Assembly: GCA_024500155.1 (NCBI GenBank)
Contig: CM044879.1
Coordinates: forward strand, 38,399,072-38,463,071
Reading direction: 5' to 3'
Length of the DNA: 64,000 bases
Source of the DNA: Chenopodium formosanum
Lineage: Eukaryota > Streptophyta > Magnoliopsida > Caryophyllales > Amaranthaceae
Part shown: piece by piece, positions 12,556-24,100 of the stretch
Numbering within the stretch: the stretch's first letter is position 1
Layout: every line of letters starts with the position of its first letter
The notes under the pieces: model-generated
Databases searched by the model: none
What the model saw: only the letters and a program-made list of their open reading frames with translations
What the model was told of the DNA's origin: nothing
Program-made: the position numbers and the translations under genes

Positions 12556-14286
12556 ATGTGTAATCCACCTAAAAATAACCAAATTGTTACTATTTCAAAA
12601 ACACCACCACAACATAATCATCCTCCTCAACACTCCAACATATACTTGGATCTCTTATCGTTAACCAGTAACAAGGATGACGATAACGATAACCATAACG
12701 ACGATGAAAGGTTCACCCGCATTGGAGTTGTAGAGGTCGGAGATGTTGTTAGTGCGGATTCTGTTTCCGTTTCTAGTTTTCATCACAACAACAACCCATC
12801 ATTGTTGTTTCCTACCGTATCCGACGTATTAAAAGAGAGTAGTTCACTCTTTTACTTGGCATTCCCAATATTGTTAACCAACCTCATCCTTTACTCCAGG
12901 TCTATGCTGTCAATGGTTTTCTTAGGTAGAATCGGAGATGCCGAGTTGGCGGCCGGTTCTCTAGCCATTGCCTTTGCGAATATCACCGGTTATTCGGTGT
13001 ATTCGGGGTTGGCTTTGGGGATGGAGCCTTTGTGTTCGCAAGCATTTGGTGCTTGTAGGCCGAAGCTCCTTTCGCTTACGCTTCAACGGTGTGTGATATT
13101 CTTGCTGGTTTGCAGTTTGCCAATTTCAATATTTTGGGTAAATATGTCAAGTATTTTGGGGTATCTTCACCAAGACCCAAATATTGGTAAATTGGCTCAT
13201 ATTTATATCACATTTTGTCTCCCTGACCTTTTTACTTATTCCTTTCACCATCCAATCAAGATTTACCTTCGTGCGCAAGGTATTACTCACCCTGTCACTT
13301 ATGCATCCCTAGTCGGGGCCATCCTTCACTTTCCCATCATGTTTTTTCTTGTTGTTCACCTCAACCTCGGGATTGCCGGAGTTGCTGTTAGCAACTCCGT
13401 GTCCAACCTCGTATCACTAGGGGCCCTAGTGATGCAGGTTTGGCTCGGCAGGCTTCACACTCCTACGTGGAGCCCGCCCAGCCGCGAGTGTTTCAGGGAC
13501 TGGTGGCCCCTGGTCCGCCTAGCGGGCCCCAGCTGTGTCTCCGTCTGCCTGGAGTGGTGGTGGTACGAGGTCATGATCGTGCTCTGTGGCCTCCTCCCGA
13601 ACCCCAAGGCATCAGTGGCCTCGATGGGGGTGCTGATCCAGACCACAGGGTTGATCTACAACTTCCCGGCCTCGCTCAGCAACGCGGTATCCACCCGTGT
13701 CGGGAACGAACTCGGAGCGGGCCGGCCCAAACAGGCCAAGCTATCGGGCTTCATCGGAATCTCCTGGGCCGCAATAATGGGTCTTACAGCTATGATCTTT
13801 GCTTATGGGGCAAGGAATGTATGGGCTAGGATGTTTACCGGAGACGCCGAGATCCTAGCCTTGACCGCAGCGGCGTTGCCAATATTGGGGCTTTGCGAGC
13901 TCGGAAACTGCCCACAAACGATAGCATGTGGGGTGGTAAGGGGGAGTGCCCGGCCAACAACAGCTGCAAATGTGAACTTAGGGGGCTTCTATATGGTGGG
14001 GACACCAGTAGCGGTTGGGTTAGCTTTCTATCTTGGAGTTGGCTTTTGTGGGCTCTGGATTGGGCTTTTGTCGGCCCAGATATGCTGTGCTGGGCTGTTA
14101 TTGTATGTTGTTGGGACCACTGATTGGGATTATCAAGCACAACGGGCCCAGTTGCTCACTCAAACTGGTGGGCCTGCTGGCCCTTCTTTAGAATTAACAT
14201 CAACCGTTGATGAACCTCATCGGATGGAGGAAAATGATCCAACTGCAGGTGAATCTCAGCCGTTGATTTCTATCTCGGTGACGTAG
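12556..14286 (+). CDS. MATE efflux transporter (DTX48-56 type), intronless
   Basis: A 576-residue multidrug and toxic compound extrusion (MATE) protein, an H+- or Na+-coupled exporter of organic solutes; plant members of this clade act in plasma, Golgi or late-endosomal membranes. The ATG at 12556 (MCNPPK) is chosen because related proteins begin MCN; the open frame upstream to 12484 has no ATG. About 95 hydrophilic, Asn/Asp-rich residues precede the 12 expected membrane segments. Family signatures visible in order are FLGRIGDAELAAGSLA, ITGYSVYSGLALGMEPLCSQ, SVCLEWWWYE, STRVGNELGAG and LGLCELGNCPQT. A soluble tail of roughly 55 residues ends the protein. The gene is a single exon, as is common in this clade. 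Substrate cannot be told; Arabidopsis relatives include ADP1/ZF14 and BCD1. A poly(A) signal (AATAAA) lies at 14337-14342. Codon third positions turn GC-rich from about 13430 to 13960. Confidence 0.95.
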   Translation: MCNPPKNNQIVTISKTPPQHNHPPQHSNIYLDLLSLTSNKDDDNDNHNDDERFTRIGVVEVGDVVSADSVSVSSFHHNNNPSLLFPTVSDVLKESSSLFYLAFPILLTNLILYSRSMLSMVFLGRIGDAELAAGSLAIAFANITGYSVYSGLALGMEPLCSQAFGACRPKLLSLTLQRCVIFLLVCSLPISIFWVNMSSILGYLHQDPNIGKLAHIYITFCLPDLFTYSFHHPIKIYLRAQGITHPVTYASLVGAILHFPIMFFLVVHLNLGIAGVAVSNSVSNLVSLGALVMQVWLGRLHTPTWSPPSRECFRDWWPLVRLAGPSCVSVCLEWWWYEVMIVLCGLLPNPKASVASMGVLIQTTGLIYNFPASLSNAVSTRVGNELGAGRPKQAKLSGFIGISWAAIMGLTAMIFAYGARNVWARMFTGDAEILALTAAALPILGLCELGNCPQTIACGVVRGSARPTTAANVNLGGFYMVGTPVAVGLAFYLGVGFCGLWIGLLSAQICCAGLLLYVVGTTDWDYQAQRAQLLTQTGGPAGPSLELTSTVDEPHRMEENDPTAGESQPLISISVT

Positions 14287-15393
14287 TCATAAAGTGCTAT
14301 TTAATCGGTGATGAAAAACAACCTATAAAAAATAATAATAAAATTGGACTTTCTTTCATATACTTCGTAGAAATTTTGAATTTTAATTTTTTTTTCTTTT
14401 TTTGAGCCAGTCAATTTTAGATCGGTAAAGTAAAGATTAGATATTTTATTTTTACTTACTTTACATACTAGTTGGGAGAGATTGGCTTTTAGAGTTAAGT
14501 GTAAAGAGAAAATAAGACAATTTTTGTTGTCTAATTATCTCTTTTTTTCGCTTTTTTTACTATCTCTCCATTAATTTTAGTAAGGATTGTAATTAAGATT
14601 TTAAACATAATTTGCAATATTACCTAATTACATGTACATTTTTAGCGTATATTTATTTATTTACTTTATTTGTTGAATTTGGTTATACACTTATACTATA
14701 TATATAGCTACGTTTTTTATTTTAAACGGGCACATTTGTGCATGATTTTGACTCATAATCACCTATCTTAAATGGAAGAGTCTATATATCCCATCTTAAA
14801 CCTCCATAATCCCCTCTATTAGTTACAATATAAATTATTGTATATTTATAAGAAAAGACAAATGCCAAGAATGAAGGGCATTATCAGATTTATAGAAATG
14901 ACATGTGTCAATTGTTCAAAACTTATGTTTAATCATCAAGAATTAATCTCATAATATAAGATTCCTATTATATGTACTAAGATTAACACATTTAAGAGTA
15001 TAACGTTTATAAAAATTTTAGCTTCTTTATTGTTTTTCGATCTTCCATATAAAGATACATTTAATATATACGTAGTATAACTTGTCTTGTACGTACTTTT
15101 TTTTTTTTTTTTGTTTACATGCTTATATAAGTATATAACATTTAAAAAAATATATATATATAATAAGCTATGACAACCTGTTCTGGTTCCTGAAAATAGT
15201 ATATGAACCTGAAAAAAGATTTTAAACTTATAGTCATTGTCATCATTTAATTTAATTTATAAGTGTTTAAATAGTTGCATTCATTCTTAATATATGTAAT
15301 ATACATTTTTTGTAATATTGATTAATGGGGAGAATCTCTTATTGTGACCTATATGTTTATAAACTTATGATAATTAATTCCAGTGCACACTAA
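14287..15393. other. 3' flank of the MATE gene, AT-rich, no gene
   Basis: Contains an AATAAA at 14337-14342 that can serve as the MATE poly(A) signal. Otherwise only AT-rich sequence and short simple tracts (T run near 15099-15111). Confidence 0.5.
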
Positions 15394-15513
15394 GGGTCCG
15401 TTCTCTTCAAATTATTTTCATTTCAATTCAGTTCACTTCTTAATTTTCTTCTCTTATACAATATTCAATTCAGTTCAACTCAGCTCAGTTCCATCAATCA
15501 GAACATGCCCTAA
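15391..15513. mobile_element. Tourist-like MITE (TTCAG-rich family), short copy
   Basis: The body is 15394-15510 (117 bp), flanked by TAA at 15391-15393 and 15511-15513. The ends are GGGTCCGTTCTCTTC and, at the right, GAACATGCCC. The interior is TTCAGTTCA-rich, as in the other family members. Confidence 0.8.
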
Positions 15514-18109
15514 AATCAATATTGTCTATGTCTCCATACTTCGTATCTAGGTAGTTTTATGCATGCATGAAACAAATTGTGCTTCATCCTATACATCAAA
15601 ATGCTAGCTGGGGACAGTACACTCCATCAATTTTTTAATCATGTTTGTATCATGAATGTATACAATTTCATACAAATTAAATATAATAATATGAAGAACT
15701 GTAAATTTAAACTGTATTAACCTGTATGAGGAATGAGTTCGTTAAATAAAATCCTTATTCATATTGATTTAAAATGATAAAAAATGAATTTTCTTGAAAA
15801 ATGTAAATTAAAGGGATAATTTTTTTCTAAAAATTAATTAAATTGTTGCAAGTATTATTTGTCAGTATATGAGGATATTTTTTGGTAGTAACACCATGAA
15901 GCTTGGGGTAATGAAAGCAACAGTAAATGAAAGAAGAAGCACAACAACCTTTTTGCAAGAGGAAGTAGTGGTAATTAATGATGAGCCAATATATAAATAA
16001 ATATCAGAGTTTCAGTGACACTGTCTTTTTATTTTGGAATGTCTCGGAAATTCAGACATGTTTCTGGATTTTGAAAGAGTCTATACAATATAAAGTGTGT
16101 CAACTTATCGATGTAGTGCTTCTGCAAATTACCCATCTACCCAACTCAACTTATTATTCCCCTTCTATTCATTATTATTCACTCATCACTATCTACTTGG
16201 ATACATGCGAAAATAGTATTATGCCAAATGTTTGGTTAACCTCGAGGATTACTCATAAAATAGATAGCGTTAATTAAGGCCTTCTTTTCAGCTTCTGAGC
16301 AGAGCAAGTATCAACAGAGCAGATTATTAATACTCAGCAGAGTAGGGCTTAACAAAGCAGAAGCAGACCACAACAACTCTAAAAAAACAGGGCCTACTTA
16401 TTCAGGATAGTTTAAGCTAAGGTTATTAATTATTTCGTTGTGATTCGCTAGATATTGTCCATTATTATTCTTCAATATAAATTATTTTGATCTTGAACGA
16501 ACATATATACATGTATTATGTAGAGTAGAGAATTTCCAACAAGCATATAAAAGAAATTATTCTAATAATTCTTAAATAAACGCTTCTATACATTAAACTT
16601 TAATTGTTCTCTTTGTTATTAAAAAGAAAATTGTTTTTTAATTAAACATATCAACTTGACATTATTTAATGCTTTTTATGATGCATGCAAGTCATTAGCA
16701 ATAATAATGCAGCCATGTTGGTATTGAGAATTTGCTAGGGTATGTAAGGAACAATAGTTGGACATCATCATGCATTATTATATATATTGTACTTAAAATC
16801 ATGATGCAAAACACATATAGTTATATACACAATTCATGTCAACTAAATAATTAAGAATCATATATATAAAGCTAGCTAGAAATAACTTCATATGTTATGC
16901 AATTAATTAGTTTACTTAATTCCTAATAATTAGAACAAGTGTAAGACATTAAATAGTTTATTGTTGAACAATGGAAAACTATTAAACGTAATTATATCGT
17001 GTAATTCATTCGCCATTAGGATTAATATACAGGTGTAGCAAAATACTTAATTAATAAAATTTTGAAGCACAAAGAACCCTTAAAGCAACCTCCATGCGCC
17101 TTTCATCAGTCAACACATTCATTTTTCTAAGACATTTGCATACTATACTACCCTTAAGCATTCAAGCATATTTGCAGAATTGCATTAATACTAGATCCTT
17201 TAATATAGCACAAGAGCCAGATAGATTTCTAAATGGTCCATGTATGTAAAAGAGAAGCATGTTAAGCAGTCATTTACTTAGATTTTTCCATTTTATAGGA
17301 GTTGAAGCAGGACCATTTTATTTTAGTTTCCATTTTCGGCTTGAATTTTTGCTTTGTGGTCCTTGAACTAAATGCATGATCACTATAATTTTCGTCTTGT
17401 TCTCTCTTATACCATAAATATAATTGTCCTTCAACTTCAAAAATGTTCGGTGAAATTTGATTACCTTCCCTTCAAATCTTATGCCAAATTTCACTTAGGA
17501 ATCTTTTACCATAGGAGGAAAAAAGTATTAAATCGGAAATGAACCTACAACACACGTGTCACTGTTTTATAGAAGAGTTTTACCAATTTAATACCATATA
17601 CAGAATACGAGTTTATATAAGCGTGGTTTAATTTATCATAATAATAAATGACTATAGGCTTATTGTCTAAACTTTACTAAATATGCCATTATCGTTTCCT
17701 CTATTCTTCTCCCATAGCTCATCTATGAATATCCTCTTATGCGGGGATATAGCAAGTTAGTTGAATTAATCATGTAGTGCAACTCTACACAACTACACTA
17801 TATATGGTTGCCTAACATTTAGATGGAATAATATTAGCCAAACAACAAATTTTGTGTTTCTATAATTATATTCTTTCAATACTTTTTTATTTAAAATCAC
17901 TAACATTGATCGCACACGTGTCATGAACCAATAAGCTAAGCCAAGTATAGATTCTACTCCAACATATAACACCAGACCGGAAATACATGCAATTACTATG
18001 GAGTATATATATAAATGATGTTGAACGACATGTTCTAATGGTTCAACTATTTTTTATTATTTACAACATTTGCAATAAGCTTTTTGTATAAAAAAAACAC
18101 GCAAATTAC
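15514..18109. other. AT-rich intergenic DNA, no gene seen
   Basis: No supported coding sequence; the longest frames are under 100 codons and without recognisable similarity. It contains one possible diverged MITE (16278-16394). Confidence 0.5.
16278..16394. mobile_element. Possible diverged Tourist-like MITE
   Basis: Left end GGCCTTCTTTTCAGCTTCTG and right end ACAGGGCC are imperfect inverted repeats around a CAGAGCAG-rich interior. The expected 3-bp duplication is not clean (TAA left, TAC right), so this is tentative. Confidence 0.4.
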
Positions 18110-18204
18110 TACTACCTCCGTTTCGTATTAGTTGTAACTTTGGAATATTTTATATCTCACAAATAATACCCCAAAGTTGCAACTAATAAGAAACGGAGGT
18201 AGTA
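18110..18204. mobile_element. Stowaway-like MITE, 91 bp, strong hairpin
   Basis: The body is 18112-18202 with TA at 18110-18111 and 18203-18204. The termini are CTACCTCCGTTTC and GAAACGGAGGTAG. The two arms (18112-18143 and 18171-18202) pair over about 32 bp with roughly two mismatches, so the element should fold into a near-perfect hairpin. A diverged relative is at 30865-30960. Confidence 0.88.
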
Positions 18205-20780
18205 TTAAAAATAAATGTTGAGATCAATCTAACAAGTTTTCATTTAATATCATGATTTACATACATGTATTAGTAAACAGATCGAGGGATCAAAATAAAT
18301 ACATGATACATAGTGCAAGTTGTGCAACTATTTTGAAACGGAGGCATGTATAGTAAGTTTGATACGCGAGATTGTGGATATAGACAATAGACACACTTCC
18401 CGTGGTCGTGACCAAAATATGTATAGTAGCTTGTAGCTATTTGGATGTTTCTCTATAGCGAGAGCAATGGAGACAAAAAAAAATTGGGCATAATTAACTG
18501 AAAAAGGGAGTCCTCCATCACAGGACACCATCATGGTTGTTGCTCTTGAATGGAAAAACAAAATAAACTCTTGTCCCTTTACTTCTGTGCACACAAAATA
18601 TCTCACTTTTTTTTTTCTTTTTGCCAGTGAATGCACGAGGGTGCTATTATTAGAAAAATAATAAAAATAAAATAGAGGTAGTATTTGAGGATCAAATTAA
18701 ATCTGCTCCAGAAGAATATAAGGCTTTTTAATTTATTTTGGGAGGTGGAACATGAGTATATATAATTTCACTGAAGTAGAACATGCAAAATGCTTAAAAG
18801 TTGAATGATTATTGAAAATAATGTCTTGAATACATGGGTATAGTAATAAACAGGTCTAGACCACACCCGTCAGAAGTGTCCACTTTATACGACCAAGGAG
18901 GTTCCACCTCAAAACCATGTGACAATGAGGAGAGTAGCCCCTTAGCCTTATGAAGTGGATACAATTTTCTTATTTTTTCAATGTAAGTTACACATCCCAA
19001 TACAAACACTCACTTATACACTCAACTAATGTGGGATAACACACCACTCACATATGAGTTTTTCTCATGGGCTCAACACATATAGTAACTTGATTTGTTA
19101 TAAGCTAAAAATTAAAATATTAATATCGGTTTTGTGAGAAATATAATCAAATTATTCAATAAAAGTATATACTTTCAATTGAGTAAAAATCTAGTGGACT
19201 GAACATGCATAGTATGTTTTGTTTATATGAACTAGTAAAGTGTTATCCACTTATAGTATCTTTTCTTGTATGGTGTTTGTCTATACTTTCTTATTATATG
19301 AGTTTTTCTACAAAAACCGGAATTTACATACTATGAGTAAAATTAGGGTGAATTTCTTTCAGTTAAATTTTACTCGTACTAACTAGAACGTAATTTATGC
19401 AACGGTAAAACCATAGAATAACCCACAATCCCTTACCTTTAGAAGCCATGATCGTTTTTATGTGCCTTAATTTGACAAATCATCAACTTAAAACAATTTT
19501 TTTAATGATCCGTTCATACATCTAAGTAAATATATTTCATATGATTGATATATTGTGATATACTCCATATATATAACATGCACATAACATCCATGCATTT
19601 TACCCACTAATTAATGTGTGTTGGTATGCTTTAATTTACGTCAAAATTATGTGTCCACTAAATTTTTGTTTTCACAGGTCATAAATTATTAGAGACTGAA
19701 TATTTCATTTGACCAATATATGTTAGAGCTAAACATAACCTATCTTTGATATCTTGCTTTTTTTATCGATTAGTTGAAGAGCATATAGGAAGTAATTCAT
19801 TAATCGTCAAATTTGTCAAGATATTATTAGTTACTCCGTATAATTTAGCGTGTTCGAATACCTAGCGTGCATAATAAAGTTCGATAATGTGTCTCGCTAA
19901 TGGCTACTACAACATTTCTTTTCATTGTTGTATAGATTAATGTTATCTACTATCAATGGAAAATAGGAATGGGGAGGTAATAAATTATTTTCCCTATATA
20001 GTATGGTGGGCCCATAACCCACGGGTCTCAGAAATATATTTTTATACTCTATCAAAAACTTTATCAACAATAACTCAATAAGAACCGAGTCAACTAGTTT
20101 CAGGTGGTACATGCAACTTTGGTACATGCTTCGATTAGCTAGGTTATTCTAGCTCATTTGTAGATACTAGCTAGACACTCAAGCTCGATCAAGTCAATTT
20201 TACCATGCCTATCTTGTAGACAACTCCATTAAAAACAACGTACCAATTTATTGTTGCATATTCGATTTTAAAAAAAAATTATTATATATTTTGCGAATTC
20301 AAATCGTTATTGTATTAAGTACTCCATGCTATCCAATTGAGGCATATGTTGTCAAAAAAGACAGCCAGCAGGCAGCACACAAATGTAGAATGCCCAAATC
20401 TAATAATAGTGTAGTACTCCTTAGACAGCAAGCAAGCAAGCTCGCACACAACCAACCTGGCTAATAGCTATACTACAATAATTTTAAGTATTGAACCTCA
20501 TGTAAGCTGCTATCCATAACACAAATAACTTTTTAATATTTTTCTCTATGTATATTCAAATATTTTGTCATTTACTATAGTTTTTATACATAATTATATG
20601 CATGCATTTCAATTGTATACGAAGTATATATATAAAGACCATATGGTCCATATCCTTTGCCTGCCGTTGTGGTGTCACCATCACTTGACCTTTGGTACAC
20701 AAATCTTTAACATTGTAGTATATATGTCTCTTTGGAGTTAAGTAGTTATGGTGTGGGGAGGAGGTGTTAACAAGTCAACA
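18205..20780. other. AT-rich intergenic DNA upstream of the copia element
   Basis: No supported gene. Around 18890-19050 there is a stretch (CCTCAAAACCATGTGACAAT ... AATGTGGGATAACAC) that resembles a motif I associate with dispersed non-coding repeats of many eudicots; see findings. Confidence 0.45.
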
Positions 20781-20785
20781 ATATT

Positions 20786-20970
20786 TGATAGATATTATAG
20801 GATTATTATAATATTTGTCGCAGAGTAGGATATATTTGTATATATTTGTGATATAGTTTGTATTCTTATCGTACTAGGTTTCCTAACAAGATTAGGACTA
20901 GTATTGTAACACTATATATATTATTCAATGGTACACACTCCAACCGAAGGAGTTTTCCCGAAATCTAACA
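20786..20970 (+). repeat. 5' LTR of the copia element
   Basis: 185 bp, starting TGATAGATATTATAGG and ending CCCGAAATCTAACA. It contains an ACTATATATATTA TATA-like stretch at about 20911-20923 that may serve as its promoter. Identical to the 3' LTR at 25627-25811. Confidence 0.97.
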
Positions 20971-20982
20971 TGGTATCACAGC
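20971..20982 (+). other. Primer binding site (initiator tRNA-Met)
   Basis: TGGTATCACAGC directly abuts the 5' LTR. The usual copia site is TGGTATCAGAGC, complementary to the 3' end of initiator tRNA-Met; one position differs here. Confidence 0.9.
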
Positions 20983-21186
20983 CTAGATTTTTTAGGGTTC
21001 CACAAAATTAATTTTTTCCTAAAAAAAATTCGATCCTTTCTTTCTTCCGCATACTCTAATCTCTCGTGGTTAATTCATCACTAAATTTGCTACCTTTTTT
21101 TTTTTTTTGTCTTGTTTGCTGCCACATCAAGCCTTCAATTATTTTAATTTGACTTACAGTAGCATAGTTTTTCGATTTCCTTAGCA

Positions 21187-24100
21187 ATGGCCAAGGATGA
21201 TCAACCACCCACACCTCCTCCTCCTCCTCCCTCAAACGACTACCACCCTGCAAACTCCATCAGCAACATTCGGAACGAAGTTCCAGAAATTCTTGACCGT
21301 GACAAAGGGAATTATGGTAGTTGGGTTGAACTCTTCGAAATACATTGTCATTCCTGCAATGTTATCGATCATATAGATCCCAAATCACCTCGTCCTACGG
21401 ACCTCACCTCGGCGCAGTGGAACCGCCTTGACTCAATTGTGAAAAAGTGGATTTATAATACAATTTCTGCAGACCTACGGAGCACGGTGTTATACAAGAA
21501 CGCCACGGCACAGGAAACTTGGGATAGACTCGCAAATATATTCCAAGACAATGGTGAAATTCGTGCTATTTATCTTGAAAATCAATTTAACAATCTCTTT
21601 GTTGAAAATTTTCCGGATGTATCCTCCTACTGTCAGAAATTGAAGGAATTAAAAGACCAACTAGCTAATGTCGGTCAGCCTGTTTCCGAAAGAACCTTAG
21701 TTCTTCGTCTCTGTGCCGGTTTAATCGACTCCGACTATGATGGGGTGGCTCAATCCATCACTCAAATTCGACCTCTTCCCGGGTTTGATGAAGCACGATC
21801 AAGAATTTTGCTAGAGGAGTCCCGCAAATCTGCCAAAGACAATTCGGGCCAAGCGTTTGTCGCTCAGGCAAACAACACCACCACCACCACCGCGGCTGCC
21901 GCTCAGCAACAACAGCAGCCGTCGCAGCAACAGGGCAGGGGTGGTGGTGGCGGTGGGCGCAGCAACAAGGGCCGGGGCGGAAAGTCCAAACCAAAGGGCA
22001 GGGGCCGTGGTCAGCAGCAGACCCAACAGCAAGCCCAGGCCCAATCCGCCACTCCAAACCAATCTGGCCCAACGCAGCAGCAACTCTGGGCCAGCTTCCA
22101 GCAGTGGGCTCAGCAAGCCACATGGGCTAGGCCTCCTGCGCCATTCCCTGTTCAGCAGCATCAGCAATCGATCTTGGGCCAGCCCAAGTCACAGCAGGCC
22201 TATGCAGCCCAATTCGATCAGCCCATGACCCCTACGGACTTGGCAGCTTCGTTCTCAACGATGACTCTTCCAAATCCCGACAATCAGTGGTACGTGGATT
22301 CGGGTGCCACATCTCACATGACGAATAATGCTGGTAACCTCTTACCCTTGTTTAATTTAAGCACTAAAAATCATATTTTAGTTGGTAATGGTCATCGTAT
22401 TCCAGTAACAGGTTATGGTCATAGCACCCTTCCCCACACTAAATCACCTCTTGTCCTTCGTGATGTCCTCCTAGCACCTAAACTCATAAAGAACCTTATT
22501 TCAGTTCGTAAATTTACCTCTGATAATTCTGTGTCTATTGAGTTTGATCCTTTTGGTTTTTCTGTGAAGGATCTTCTTACGGGGAACATAATAACGAGAT
22601 GTGATAGTTCGGGAGACTTATATCCAGTCAAAACAACCAAGTCCACTCCGTCAACCTATCTTGCTACCTCTCTCAGTGTTGTTTCTCCATCTACTTGGCA
22701 TAGTCGTCTAGGACACCCTGGAGCTCATATTTTTAGCTATCTTAAGTCTAAAAATCATATTTATTGTAATAAGGAGCAAGACTCCATTTTTTGCAATTCA
22801 TGTCAAATAGGAAAACATACTCGTCTCCCCTTTGACAATTCGAATAATACTACTATTTGTGCTTTTGATATTATACATGCCGATCTATGGACTTCTCCTA
22901 TTCGTAGTGCTCAAGGTCACAAATATTATCTAGTTTTATTAGATGATCATACTCATTTTGTGTGGACAATTCCCTTACGATACAAGTCTCAAGCTTTTCA
23001 ATCATTTATCAATTTCCGAAAATATGTTGAAACCCAATTTGAACGTCAAATTAAATGTTTTCAATGTGATCATGGTAGGGAATTTGACAATGACCCTTTT
23101 AAGCAAAAATGTATTGACCATGGAATGCTTTTCCGCTTTTCTTGTCCACACACTTCCTCACAAAATGGCAAAGCCGAGCGCATGATTCGTACACTTAATA
23201 ATATTAAGCGTACAATTCTTTTTCATGCGTCTCTTCCCCCTTCGTATTGGTTTTATGCTCTTGAAACGGCTACTTATATTCTAAATATTTTGCCAACTAA
23301 ATCCCTTAAAAACAATACTCCTGCTTTTGCTTTGTTTGGAAAAACTCCTTCGTATGGTCATATCCGTGTCTTTGGGTGTCTCTGTTTTCCTAATTTATCT
23401 GCAACAGCTCCACATAAATTAGCTCCTCGATCAACACCATGTGTTTTCTTGGGTTATCCTATCGATCATAGAGGGTATAGGTGTCTTGATCTCACCACAA
23501 ATAAAATAATCATATCGCGTCATGTCACTTTTGATGAAGCGACTTTCCCATTCCGAAACCTAGCTAAGTTTCGTTCCCATGATTATGATTTTTTAGGTGA
23601 TGTTGATCCCCCACCTCATTTGTTGCATCCCACAGCCCGCACTCCTCAAAATGCAACGCACCCTCCTTCACCACAAAACAGCCCACACCACATTTCCCCT
23701 CCTGGCAGCCCACAAAGCCCACACATGAGCAGCCCACAAACCTCACATCTCAGCAGCCCACACCCTGCATCACCCCACACTCCAAATCCGCATCTCTCAC
23801 CTTCACTCCAGCCCACTCCGCAACATGGCTGCGGAGGCCCAGTTCCAGCCGCGGGTGGGCTGCGGTCTTCACTTCCCACGCCAACTCCGGACAGCAGCCC
23901 AGCCACGCGTAGTCCACCATATACACCGCCACCTTTGCGTGGCGTTCCTCCCATACAACCAACTCGGCCACCACCTCCCTCGCCCCGTGTCACCCGTAGT
24001 CAACGGGGTATTTTTAAACCCAACCCGAAATATTGTAACCTCACAGTTCAACCTTCGGGTCCCACTCTTCATAAATCACCCCTTCCAAAGTCCTATAAAC

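Noticed and set aside
13440..14140. Several open frames of 63-129 codons on both strands inside the MATE gene
   Set aside because: They are by-products of the GC-rich codon usage there and carry no domain.
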